The notes under the pieces were generated by a model. It was not told the DNA's origin. It saw only the letters and a list, made by a program, of their open reading frames with translations, and did no database searches. 47,987 bases of DNA from an uncultured Collinsella sp. (lineage in GTDB: Bacteria; Actinomycetota; Coriobacteriia; Coriobacteriales; Coriobacteriaceae): contig CAUFWM010000007.1 of the NCBI GenBank assembly GCA_959596505.1, positions 1 through 47,987 on the forward strand, in the 5' to 3' direction. Position 1 is the first letter of the stretch, and each line of letters starts with the position of its first letter. The translations under genes and the position numbers were made by a program. Shown here piece by piece: positions 40,474-47,987 of this stretch.

Positions 40474-41496
40474 ATGGCTGACGAGCGCGAAACAGAAAGC
40501 AAGGCATGGGCGATTGAGGCCGCCGCGGCAGAGGCGGCATTGCGAGCTGCCGAGGAGGTGCATCGTCCTCCCGTGGTGCCGATGGAGCGCGTGGTCGATC
40601 GCACCGATATCGAGCGCGGCGAGCGTGCCGGCCAAAAGCGCAGCCAGGAGCCAGGCTTCCCGCGCTTTTTCGCCGAGCTCAATCTGGGTCTGATTCTTAC
40701 GGCCTTTGCCATCGTTGCGTTTAAAACCCCTAATCACTTTGCTTTTGGCGGCACCTCGGGCGTGTCGGTTATTCTGTCCACGCTGTTCCCGACCCTGCCC
40801 GTCGGCGTCTTTATGTGGATTATCAACGCGGTTCTCGTCGTTTTGGGCTTTATCTTTTTGGAGCGCAAGGCAATCCTGTGGAGCGTCTTCGCCTCGTTTG
40901 CGCTGTCCGCCTATGTTTCGCTGTTTGAGCTCTTTATTCCGACTGATGTTTCGATGACGGGCGATATGTGGCTCGACCTGTGCTTTGCCGTGATACTGCC
41001 GGCGCTCGGCAGCGCCATCGTCTTTGATATTGGCGCCTCGACGGGCGGCACAGACATCCTCGCCATGATCCTCAAGCGCCGCACCACGCTCGAGATTGGC
41101 CGCGCGCTGCTGTTGGTTGATATCGGCATCGTGGCCATCGCGGCCTTTTTGTATGGTCCGCGTGTCGGCCTGTATTGCGTGCTCGGCCTGTTTGCCAAGA
41201 CGCTCGTGGTCGACAAGGCCATCGAGAGCATTCACCTTCGTAAGGTCTGCACGGTCATTTGTTCCGAGCCCCTTAAGGTCGAGGAGTTTATCGTCAAGCA
41301 TCTCAACCGTACGGCGACCATCAGTCGCGGCTACGGTGCCTTCTCGGGCAAGTGCGTGACGGTGATCATGAGCGTGCTGAGCCGTCGCGAGGCCGTGCAG
41401 CTGCGCCGCTATGCGCGCGAAGTCGATCCGGGTGCCTTTATCACGATTGTCGACAGTTCCGAGATCGTCGGCAAGGGTTTCCGCGGTACGAACTAG
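40474..41496 (+). CDS. YitT family membrane protein (DUF161/DUF2179)
   Basis: This 340-residue protein has a charged, helical N-terminal extension of about 70 residues. A YitT-type membrane domain of about five spans follows (FGGTSGVSVILSTLF and DIGASTGGTDILAMILKRRT are its family motifs). A C-terminal DUF2179 domain runs from about residue 250 (KVCTVICSEPLKVEEFIVKHL, RGYGAFSGKCVTVIMSVLSRRE, DPGAFITIVDSSEIVGKGF). The function of YitT proteins is unknown. The C-terminal domain may sense a ligand. The long N-terminus is absent in most relatives. It is a single-gene unit after the asp23 operon terminator. Confidence 0.92.
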   Translation: MADERETESKAWAIEAAAAEAALRAAEEVHRPPVVPMERVVDRTDIERGERAGQKRSQEPGFPRFFAELNLGLILTAFAIVAFKTPNHFAFGGTSGVSVILSTLFPTLPVGVFMWIINAVLVVLGFIFLERKAILWSVFASFALSAYVSLFELFIPTDVSMTGDMWLDLCFAVILPALGSAIVFDIGASTGGTDILAMILKRRTTLEIGRALLLVDIGIVAIAAFLYGPRVGLYCVLGLFAKTLVVDKAIESIHLRKVCTVICSEPLKVEEFIVKHLNRTATISRGYGAFSGKCVTVIMSVLSRREAVQLRRYAREVDPGAFITIVDSSEIVGKGFRGTN

Positions 41497-41645
41497 CGCG
41501 AACGCATTCAACGAACCGCCTGCTGGCGCCGTGTACCTTGCAAATCGGTCATCTTTGAGTATTTGAACTCACATTGGGTGATAATGATGCCAAAGACATC
41601 GTTTGCGATCCAGGTGATTCGCTCTAGATACGAAGGGATGATTCT

Positions 41646-42938
41646 ATGTTCTGCTCGCAGTGTGGCGCCCCCATGGGCGATAACGACAAGTTCTGCGGCG
41701 TGTGCGGTGCCCCCAATGCCGGCGCTGCAGCCTCCGCCCCTCAGGGTCAGCCTCAGCCTCAGCAGTTTGTTCCGCAACCGCCCGTGGCGAATGCGCCAAA
41801 GGGCTGCACGGCTCAGGCGTTCCAAGATATGACAAAGACTCCGGGCGTGCTTCAGCGTGTATGCCAAATCGCGTTTTTGCCGGCGCTGATTTGCGTTGTG
41901 TCGGTGCTCGTGTTGTTTATTCCCGTTATTGGCGGCATTGCGGCTGCCATCGGCTTTTTGGCAGCTTGCATTGCGAGCGTGTGCGGTTCCGGCTTTGGCA
42001 TCGAGTGGGGTCGCGATCTGTCGCTTAAGATCGATGACGGCATGGATCGTCCGCTGATGCGTTCCACGTCGTTTGGTCTCGGAGTCTTTTCGAGCGTTAT
42101 TTCGGTCGTGCTCGAGGTTATCGCTGCCATTCCCGTTATCGGTGTAGTGCTTTCGCTGGTGGAGGGCGTGGTAATTGGCGCCGCGGGCTCGTATTCTTAT
42201 TACGGCTCCTATGCACTCGAGGCAGCGCTGTTCGGTTCGCTCGGCCTGCTTGTCCTGGCTCTGATTGCCTCGGCGATTCTGGGTGTCTTCTTTAAGATGT
42301 TCGCCGACATCGCCGTGATGCACTTTGCGGTGACCGGTCGCGTCGAGAGCGCGTTTTCGCTCGATAAGGTTTGGGCGGCCTTTAAGCACAACAAGACCAA
42401 GCTGTTCTGTGCTTCGTTCCTTCCCGAGTTTTTGACGGGCCTGGTTTCCAACGCCATTACGTGGATCTTGACAGCTGTCTTTGGTGCCATCGCCGGAATT
42501 GGCGCGTACGGCTATTACTATCGCCCCACGGGTATCGAGGCGATTGTTACCGCCGGTGGTGTCACGCTCGTATTGTTCCTGGTGCTGATTGCATTCGTCA
42601 CGGTGTTCCTTACGGTCTTTGGCAAGATGCTCAAGCACCGTGCCGTTGGCTATTGGGCTGCACGTTATGCAAGCGAATGGGCCGATGAGGACAAGGACGA
42701 CGTTTTGACTTTTGTGCTCCCGGGTGAGAAGAAGCCTGCTCCTGCGGGATTCAATCCCACGGCAGCCACTGGTGCTGCGCCTGCCCCGGCACCCGCGCCT
42801 GCACCTGCCCCGGCACCTGCTCCTGTCCCCGCACCGGCGTCCGAGGCGACGCCTGCGGAGCCCGATTGGGATGCCGTTGCCACGCCGGCGGATGAGCCGG
42901 GCGATAATCCTGCTGCCGAAAACAATCAAACCGAATAG
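41646..42938 (+). CDS. zinc-ribbon membrane protein (DUF4013-like) with Pro-Ala tail
   Basis: This 430-residue protein starts with a zinc ribbon (CSQCG, then FCGVCG, residues 3-22), followed by a Gln/Pro-rich linker. A membrane domain of about six spans in residues about 80-340 matches DUF4013-like proteins (MDRPLMRSTSFGLGVFSSVIS, VWAAFKHNKTKLF). The C-terminal 70 residues contain a Pro-Ala repeat (APAPAPAPAPAPAPAP) and an acidic end. The zinc ribbon would lie in the cytoplasm. The role is unknown. It shares the N-terminal ribbon with the gene at 43134, so the pair probably serves one function. Confidence 0.75.
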   Translation: MFCSQCGAPMGDNDKFCGVCGAPNAGAAASAPQGQPQPQQFVPQPPVANAPKGCTAQAFQDMTKTPGVLQRVCQIAFLPALICVVSVLVLFIPVIGGIAAAIGFLAACIASVCGSGFGIEWGRDLSLKIDDGMDRPLMRSTSFGLGVFSSVISVVLEVIAAIPVIGVVLSLVEGVVIGAAGSYSYYGSYALEAALFGSLGLLVLALIASAILGVFFKMFADIAVMHFAVTGRVESAFSLDKVWAAFKHNKTKLFCASFLPEFLTGLVSNAITWILTAVFGAIAGIGAYGYYYRPTGIEAIVTAGGVTLVLFLVLIAFVTVFLTVFGKMLKHRAVGYWAARYASEWADEDKDDVLTFVLPGEKKPAPAGFNPTAATGAAPAPAPAPAPAPAPAPVPAPASEATPAEPDWDAVATPADEPGDNPAAENNQTE

Positions 42939-42946
42939 CCGGTCGA

Positions 42947-42981
42947 GGCGCCCTGGGCAACTGAGCCCGGGGTGCCTTTTT
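42947..42981 (+). terminator. terminator after the first zinc-ribbon gene
   Basis: GGCGCCCTGGGC (42947-42958) pairs with GCCCGGGGTGCC (42965-42976) allowing two G-T pairs, followed by TTTTT. Confidence 0.85.
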
Positions 42982-43133
42982 CTACTGCGAAAGCAAGAAA
43001 ATGCCTGGGAAAACGGTTGCAGCAAAATTTCTCGGAAATTGGTCAATGTTGCGCAACAACGTCGCGGCTATTGTTGAGAACGTAGACGTGTAAGGTTTGA
43101 AGGCGTGCGACGCCTTAGGAAAAGGAGAGGCTC

Positions 43134-43742
43134 ATGTTCTGTCCCACTTGTGGTTCTCCCATTTCGGATGATGCCAAATTCTGCCCTGTTTGCGGATCCG
43201 CCGTTGGTGCCGCTTCTGCCGCTGCGGCCCCGCAGCCCCAGCCCGCTCCGGCCCAGGCTATTCAGCCCGCGCCCCAGCCTCAGCAGCAGTACACCGGTCA
43301 ATACGCCCAACAGTCCGCATCCGCTCCGATGGGCTATGGCCCCATTAAGGCTGACCGCAGCCTGATCGGCTGGCTGCTGCTCTCTCTTGTGACCTGCGGT
43401 ATCTATTCGTTCTACTTCCTGTATTGCTTGGCACGCGACGTCAACACGTTGTGTCAGGATGACGGCGATTACACGCCGGGTCTGGCGGAATTCATCCTTC
43501 TATCGTTTGTGACCTGCGGCTTCTACGCGTACTACTGGTATTACAAGATTGGCAACCGCCTGCAGGCCAACGCTCCTCGCTACGGCCTGGTGTTCCAGGA
43601 AAACGGCACCACCGTTCTTCTGTGGCAGATCTTCGGCGCGCTCCTGTGCGGCCTTGGTCCCATCTTCGCTATGAACATCGTCATCAATAATACCAATGCC
43701 ATGGCAACGGCTTACAACACTCGCCTTGGCGCTCGTGCCTAA
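43134..43742 (+). CDS. zinc-ribbon DUF4234 membrane protein
   Basis: This 202-residue protein has an N-terminal zinc ribbon (CPTCG, FCPVCG, residues 3-22) and a Pro/Gln/Ala linker. A DUF4234-like membrane domain of three to four spans follows (GWLLLSLVTCGIYSFYFLYCLARDVN, ILLSFVTCGFYAYYWYYKIGNRLQ), with two internal repeats of LLSxVTCGxYxxY. The ribosome-binding site is AAAGGAGAGG. Function is unknown. The arrangement of a soluble zinc ribbon on a small membrane protein resembles many stress- or envelope-linked Gram-positive proteins. The next gene starts 13 bases later. Confidence 0.85.
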   Translation: MFCPTCGSPISDDAKFCPVCGSAVGAASAAAAPQPQPAPAQAIQPAPQPQQQYTGQYAQQSASAPMGYGPIKADRSLIGWLLLSLVTCGIYSFYFLYCLARDVNTLCQDDGDYTPGLAEFILLSFVTCGFYAYYWYYKIGNRLQANAPRYGLVFQENGTTVLLWQIFGALLCGLGPIFAMNIVINNTNAMATAYNTRLGARA

Positions 43743-43755
43743 CAATAAGGGCGGC

Positions 43756-44232
43756 GTGAACAGCTCCCAGGGACATAGGGGCACGGCAGAGCTCCTTCGC
43801 CGCGCCCTTTTTTGCACCGGCGCGCTCTTTGTCGCCTGGCTCGCGCTCTACCTGCTCGACATTGGCTGCATTTTTCGATTGATGACGGGCATTCCTTGTC
43901 CGGGATGCGGCATGACGAGGGCGTGGCTGGCGGCGCTGCGCCTCGATTATGCGGCTGCCTTTGCCTACCATCCGCTGTTTTGGGTGGTGCCGATTGCGTT
44001 TGTGCTCGCGTTCGTGCGCGAGGAGGTGGCATCGAGCAAGCTAAAGCGTGGTATCGACATTGCGGTCACCGTGTTGTGCGTGCTGGTCGTCGTCGTATGG
44101 ATCGTGCGCCTCATCAATCCGGCAGATGCCGGTCTGCTCTTTGGCGGCTATGCGCCCGCCGGAGTTCCCGACGATATCATCCACCTCGAACCCCCACGCT
44201 GGCTCACCATCCTTCGCTCTTACCTGGCGTGA
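43756..44232 (+). CDS. DUF2752 family membrane protein
   Basis: This 158-residue membrane protein has the DUF2752 signature GIPCPGCGMTRAWLAAL (about residues 47-63) between two spans. Two further spans follow (HPLFWVVPIAFVLAFV; IAVTVLCVLVVVVWIVRL). The CPxC in the signature is a possible metal or redox pair. GTG 43756 is chosen because an earlier in-frame start (43696) would overlap the previous gene and lies inside its coding region. Function is unknown. It probably shares a transcript with the DUF4234 gene. A perfect terminator follows. Confidence 0.8.
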   Translation: MNSSQGHRGTAELLRRALFCTGALFVAWLALYLLDIGCIFRLMTGIPCPGCGMTRAWLAALRLDYAAAFAYHPLFWVVPIAFVLAFVREEVASSKLKRGIDIAVTVLCVLVVVVWIVRLINPADAGLLFGGYAPAGVPDDIIHLEPPRWLTILRSYLA

Positions 44233-44264
44233 CGGAGGACGCGCTAGAAAAACGGTCGACACAT

Positions 44265-44302
44265 AAGCGGGGGCGGACGTTTCGACACGTCCGCCCCCGC
44301 TT
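44265..44302. terminator. bidirectional terminator between convergent genes
   Basis: AAGCGGGGGCGGACGT (44265-44280) pairs perfectly with ACGTCCGCCCCCGCTT (44287-44302) over 16 bp with a 6-base loop. It serves the DUF2752 gene and, from the other side, the amidohydrolase. Confidence 0.92.
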
Positions 44303-44337
44303 TGCTTTAGCCAGGTTGTTATGGATGGGTGTGACGA

Positions 44338-45801
44338 CTACTCGTCGTGCTTATCCTCGTGACGAGCGGCGGCGCGGGCTTCGTGGATGCCCTTGATTGC
44401 GGCATGGCGAGCCGTGCGGGCATCATGGATGGCGTCGCGAGCCTCGGCGGTCGTCGCCTTGGCAGAGCGTAACTTGGCGGCCAGATCGGGGTTGGTTTCG
44501 GCGACCGCGGTGATCGCGGGACCGTCGAGCTCCTCTTGCGTGGGCTCGGCCAAAAAGTCGATAGCATACTGGGCTGCCACCATGGAGCCCTTGGCCAGCA
44601 CGCTCTCGTCAATCTTGTAAAAGCAGGAATGTTGGGCGTACGTGGCGCCAATCTTGGGGTTGCGCGTACCTACAAAGGCGAGCACGCCCGGTACGCGGCG
44701 CAGGTACTCCGAAAAATCCTCGCCCGAAAGCGTGCCGCGATAATGGCCTTGACCGGCGGGACCCAGACACTTAATTACGGCCTGACGGCAGCGCTCGCTC
44801 GAAGCTGCGTCGTTTTCGACCTTGTAGTTGGCGATGGTATAGTCGGTGAGCTCTGCCTCGGCGCCCAAGGCGGCCGCAGTATGTTCAACGATGCGGCGCA
44901 TAAGCTCCGGCATTTCCTCGTGGGTCGAATCGCCGTAGGTGCGCACCGTGCCGGCGAGGTAGGCCGTGCCGGCGATAACGTTGCGCGCGGTGCCGCCGTG
45001 CAGCTCGCCGACGGTGATGACAGCCGGCTCGTAGGGGCTGATCTCGCGCGAGACGATGGTCTGCAGGGCGTTGACGATCTCGGCGGCAACCATAACGGCG
45101 TCGTGGCCGCGCTGGGGCATGGCGCCGTGGCATGAGGTGCCGCGGACGTCGATGCGGAACCAGTCGGTATTGGCCATGCGCGGGCCGGGCTCGCAGCTCA
45201 CGGTGCCGGCGTCGACCTCACTCCAGATGTGCGCGGCGTAGGCGCCATCGACGCCGTCGAGCACGCCCGTGCCGATCATGAGTTTCGCGCCCTGACCGTT
45301 TTCCTCACTGGGCTGGAAGACGATGCGGACCTCGCCGTGGATGTCGTCGGTCATATGGCGCAGGATCTGCAGCGTGCCGAGCATCATGGCGATGTGGCAG
45401 TCGTGGCCGCAGGCGTGCATGCAGCCCTCGTTGACGCTGGCAAAATCCTCGCCGGTCTGCTCGGTGACGGGCAGGGCGTCGATATCCGCACGCAGCAGGA
45501 TGCGGCGGCGCGGCGTGCCGTCCTCGCGATAGGCGTCGGGCGCGGTGCCGCGAAGGGTCGCCACCAGGCCCGTCTTAAGGGGACGCTCGTAGGGGATATT
45601 CATGGCGTCGAGCTGGTTGGCGATGTCAGAAGTCGTGCGCTCCTCGGCAAGGCTCAGCTCCGGGTGCTTATGGAAGTGCCGGCGCTGCTTGATGATATAG
45701 GGTTCAAACTCGGTAGCGATATCTTTGATGGCTGCGGTGACGTCGTCAGCCGCGCGAGCCTCGGTCGCCGCCATAATCTGCTGTGCCTTGGTCTTCGTCA
45801 T
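44338..45801 (-). CDS. M20D-family amidohydrolase (N-acyl amino acid/peptide hydrolase)
   Basis: This 487-residue enzyme of the M20 peptidase/amidohydrolase group shows the metal and catalytic motifs RRHFHKHPELSLAE, LRADIDALPVTE, CMHACGHDCHIAMMLG (with its Cys and His ligands), FQPSEENGQGAK and GTSCHGAMPQRGHDAV. These match aminoacylase/IAA-amino-acid hydrolase-like members that split N-acyl or amide bonds in the cytoplasm. About 60 residues at the C-terminus form an unusual, highly charged helix (TTAEARDAIHDARTARHAAI and beyond), absent from typical 390-400 residue relatives. ATG 45801 with an AAGGAGC ribosome-binding site is chosen; the frame continues upstream to 45903. It is divergent from the next gene. 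Confidence 0.9.
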   Translation of the reverse strand: MTKTKAQQIMAATEARAADDVTAAIKDIATEFEPYIIKQRRHFHKHPELSLAEERTTSDIANQLDAMNIPYERPLKTGLVATLRGTAPDAYREDGTPRRRILLRADIDALPVTEQTGEDFASVNEGCMHACGHDCHIAMMLGTLQILRHMTDDIHGEVRIVFQPSEENGQGAKLMIGTGVLDGVDGAYAAHIWSEVDAGTVSCEPGPRMANTDWFRIDVRGTSCHGAMPQRGHDAVMVAAEIVNALQTIVSREISPYEPAVITVGELHGGTARNVIAGTAYLAGTVRTYGDSTHEEMPELMRRIVEHTAAALGAEAELTDYTIANYKVENDAASSERCRQAVIKCLGPAGQGHYRGTLSGEDFSEYLRRVPGVLAFVGTRNPKIGATYAQHSCFYKIDESVLAKGSMVAAQYAIDFLAEPTQEELDGPAITAVAETNPDLAAKLRSAKATTAEARDAIHDARTARHAAIKGIHEARAAARHEDKHDE

Positions 45802-45968
45802 GGTCGATTTGCTCCTTACTGGTTTATCGCAAAATCGTACAGGCTCTTTCCAGTATGCCACCTGCCACTTGGCCTGGCAAAGCTGCCGTTTGCCGCTTGG
45901 CATTTTGTAACCGAGGCGGGGGAGTACACTCGGGGGTGTTGAATTTTCTGCCAGAGATGGGGATGTCC

Positions 45969-47606
45969 ATGCAACATATCGATCGGATTATCCGCTCCAA
46001 GAACGTCTTTACCGCGCAAGACGGCATCGATACCGCCCGCGAGCTGGCGATTGCCATCGCAGGCGACCGTATCGTCGCAGTCGGTGCGCCCGATGACGTG
46101 ATCGCCGCCGCTCCCGCCGCCACGTCGGTTATCGACTACGGCGAGCAGTTTGTCTGCCCCGGTTTCCATGACGCTCATCTGCACTTCTTCCATACCTCGG
46201 TCGGTTCCTCGCCGTACATGCTTATGGATATGGGCACGTCCGAGGCGGCGCTGGTGCAACATGCGCTCGAGTTTTCCCAGGACCTGCCCGATGACGCTTG
46301 GGTTGTGACGCAGGGCTGGCGCGACTACCGTTGGGACCCGCCCGAGCATCCTACCAAGGCGTCGCTCGATGCGGCATTCCCCGATCGTCCCTGCGTTATG
46401 TATTCGGGCGACGGGCACACGCTTTGGCTCAACAGCCGCGCACTCGAGGCGCTCGGCGTCACGCGCGACAGCGAGCCGCCAGCGGGCGGCAGTTACGACA
46501 AGGACGCAAGCGGCGAGCTCACGGGCATTGCGCACGAAGCGGCTGCCATGCAGCTGCTGCCGCGCTGCCTTGAGTGGCTGGGCGAAGGTCGCATCGCAAG
46601 CGCTTACGCCGATCAAATGAGGCGCATGGCCGAGCAGGGTATTACTTCGATCTGCGATATGTCGCTCATGCCCATGCCGGGCTGCGATTTTATCCGCGAC
46701 GATGTCTACGACAAATTGCAGACGGCCGGTAGGCTGGGCATTCGTGCCCATCTGTTTCCCACGCTGCTGGATGACCAGTCGCGCTTGGAAGAGCTGCAGA
46801 CCCGCTACGCGAACAACGCGCTGCTCTCGGCGCCAGGCTTTAAGCAGTTCTTCGACGGCGTGTCGAGCGAACACACGGCCTATCTCACCGAGCCCTATAC
46901 CAACCCGCGCTTCCCGGGCGACCAGGGCCGTCTGACGGTCCCGGCTGAGCGCATGCGCAAACTGGTTCTGGCGGCCGCGGAGCGCGGTCACACCGTGCGC
47001 ATCCACGTCATTGGTGACGGTGCGATTCATGCCGCGCTGGATATCTTCGAGGAGGCGGCCGATCTGTACGGCCTGCCCCAGCACGGCCATAACACGCTCG
47101 AGCACCTGGAGAACCTTCTGCCCGAGGACATCGACCGCCTGCGCAAGCTCAACGTGGTTGCTTCGAGCCAGCCCTGCCATATCACGCTCGACCCGGGTGG
47201 TCCGGAGCGCGATCTGGGCTTGGAGCGCAGCCGCATCATGTGGCCGTTTGCGACCTATAAGCAGCGCGGCATCCGCCAAGCCTTCGGCACCGATAGCCCC
47301 ATCACAGCCGTTACCAGCATGAACGTGCTCTACACGGCTATCACGCGCCAAGACCCCAAAAGCCACTGGCCCGAGGGCGGCTGGTTGCCGAGCGAGCGCA
47401 TCGATGCGGCAACAGCCTTGCGCAACTACACCCTGGGCAGCGCCTATGCAGCGGGCGACGAGCAAAACCTCGGCAGCTTGGAGCCCGGCAAGTATGCCGA
47501 CCTGGTAGTCCTGGACCAAAACCCGCTCACCATCGACCCCCAAGAACTTCAAGCCACCAAAGTCCAAGCCACCTACCTGGCAGGCAACTTGATTTACGAG
47601 CGCTAA
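45969..47606 (+). CDS. YtcJ-type amidohydrolase (Amidohydro_3)
   Basis: This 545-residue metal-dependent hydrolase belongs to the YtcJ/amidohydrolase 3 family. GFHDAHLHFF (about residues 58-67) gives the first metal His pair, VRIHVIGDGAIHAALD the second His region, and LEHLENLLPEDI with GTDSPIT the late His/Asp ligands. The beta-sandwich ends (KNVFTAQDGIDTARELAIAI at the start, LEPGKYADLVVLDQNPL at the end) are typical. Substrates of the family are mostly undefined amides or cyclic compounds. Three in-frame ATGs (45957, 45963, 45969) are close together, and 45969 has the best spacing to GGGGA. It is divergently placed to the M20 enzyme, so both may share regulation. Confidence 0.9.
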   Translation: MQHIDRIIRSKNVFTAQDGIDTARELAIAIAGDRIVAVGAPDDVIAAAPAATSVIDYGEQFVCPGFHDAHLHFFHTSVGSSPYMLMDMGTSEAALVQHALEFSQDLPDDAWVVTQGWRDYRWDPPEHPTKASLDAAFPDRPCVMYSGDGHTLWLNSRALEALGVTRDSEPPAGGSYDKDASGELTGIAHEAAAMQLLPRCLEWLGEGRIASAYADQMRRMAEQGITSICDMSLMPMPGCDFIRDDVYDKLQTAGRLGIRAHLFPTLLDDQSRLEELQTRYANNALLSAPGFKQFFDGVSSEHTAYLTEPYTNPRFPGDQGRLTVPAERMRKLVLAAAERGHTVRIHVIGDGAIHAALDIFEEAADLYGLPQHGHNTLEHLENLLPEDIDRLRKLNVVASSQPCHITLDPGGPERDLGLERSRIMWPFATYKQRGIRQAFGTDSPITAVTSMNVLYTAITRQDPKSHWPEGGWLPSERIDAATALRNYTLGSAYAAGDEQNLGSLEPGKYADLVVLDQNPLTIDPQELQATKVQATYLAGNLIYER

Positions 47607-47624
47607 CCCCACATCCCACCCCTC

Positions 47625-47689
47625 AGTTGCGGTGAAATAGTCCCTAAAATCGGCCTTCAAGCCCAAACAGGAACTATTCCACCGCAACT
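47625..47689. repeat. intergenic inverted repeat
   Basis: AGTTGCGGTGAAATAGTCC (47625-47643) and GGAACTATTCCACCGCAACT (47670-47689) pair over about 18 of 20 positions, with a 26-base spacer. No reading frame is present. It could end the transcript of the YtcJ gene, but there is no U-run. Confidence 0.75.
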
Positions 47690-47754
47690 TAAAAGAGCGC
47701 GTCCCAACAACGTGCCCCCTATCTTGTGCATTCCATCCGCATCGCCATTTTGCT

Positions 47755-47970
47755 GCACTGACTTTTCTGAATGCCGGGCCCTAGTTAGTCAACCTGGCTC
47801 CCAGGGCGGACCGGAGGGCATGAAGTTTGTCGCGAGTTCCGCACGCAAAGGAAAGCACTTAATGTGCTTTCCGTCTTGCGCAGGACTGTAGAGCAGTAAA
47901 CTTCATGCCCTCCGGTCCGCCCCGGGAGCCACCGCTAAGTTATCCCCCGGCATTCAGAAAATCTAAGTGC
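47755..47970. repeat. 216-base giant hairpin element
   Basis: Four nested stems are visible. GCACT (47755-47759) pairs with AGTGC (47966-47970). TTTTCTGAATGCCGGG (47763-47778) pairs exactly with 47946-47961. The 34 bases at 47795-47828 pair with 47898-47931 at 33 of 34 positions. At the tip GGAAAGCAC and GTGCTTTCC flank TTAAT. Unpaired stretches (47779-47794, 47932-47945) form one internal loop. No protein is encoded. The end of the window prevents seeing what follows. Confidence 0.9.
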
Positions 47971-47987
47971 CAAAAAATAAGATTTTT

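Noticed and set aside
45816..47687. 623-codon minus-strand frame opposite the YtcJ amidohydrolase
   Set aside because: It is an antisense shadow of a strongly biased gene. The plus strand carries the metal-binding motifs, and the frame runs through the intergenic repeat.
47755..47970. Integron attC site or retron RNA
   Set aside because: No integrase or reverse transcriptase is visible in the window, and the stems are longer and more perfect than an attC site. The sequence beyond 47987 is not available.

Overview
The window looks like chromosome of a high-GC, low-oxygen Gram-positive gut bacterium of the Coriobacteriia, most like Collinsella. This is inferred from the gene mix (AmaP/DUF2273/Asp23 envelope-stress operon, a giant two-module acyl-CoA dehydratase activase, Tat-like lipoproteins, zinc-ribbon membrane proteins), strong GC-ending codon bias and many hairpin-forming intergenic repeats. 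No rRNA, tRNA or CRISPR array was seen.

Layout. 1-760: a truncated IS3-type transposase remnant. 865-7380: a visibly more AT-rich island with a DUF2975 membrane protein plus HTH regulator pair, a promoter, a 42-residue six-cysteine peptide that is easily missed, an ABC ATPase with two permeases, a radical SAM/SPASM maturase broken by one in-frame TAG, and an ABC exporter. I read this as a gene cluster for a ribosomally made, thioether-type modified peptide (RiPP). It is the most interesting system here. 7480-11801 (minus strand): a polar amino-acid ABC transporter operon ending in a class-I amidotransferase-fold hydrolase (peptidase C26). 12257-14038 (minus): a divergent DXS. 14267-19897: an HD-domain protein, a CmpB-type membrane protein, amt-glnK, and a TetR/MFS pair with two matched operators. 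20007-29069: a HAD phosphatase, a TetR regulator, a 1593-residue activase, a 3-hydroxyacyl-CoA dehydrogenase, a deleted arylsulfotransferase remnant and an unknown membrane-anchored protein. 29195-32252 (minus): DUF389 and OPT transporters. 32455-41496: coaX, dCMP deaminase, a NifU-like protein, lgt, a large GT-C-like membrane protein, yebC, amaP-DUF2273-asp23 and a YitT protein. 41646-44232: two zinc-ribbon membrane proteins and a DUF2752 protein. 44338-47606: divergent M20 and YtcJ-type amidohydrolases. 47607-47987: gene-free DNA with two large inverted repeats.

How the parts fit. In the island, the Cys-rich peptide would be made in excess from its own promoter, because a hairpin damps read-through. 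It would be modified by the radical SAM enzyme, exported by the fused ABC protein, and tolerated through the separate ABC ATPase/permease set. The TAG suggests the pathway is silenced in this strain, or that the stop is a base-call error. Amt and GlnK form a nitrogen-uptake pair, but GlnK lacks the modifiable Tyr51. The intergenic DNA carries several families of palindromic repeats: one with a GGGACAG-like core and variable stems, a triple array of paired CTGTAACAG sites, and MITE-like elements.
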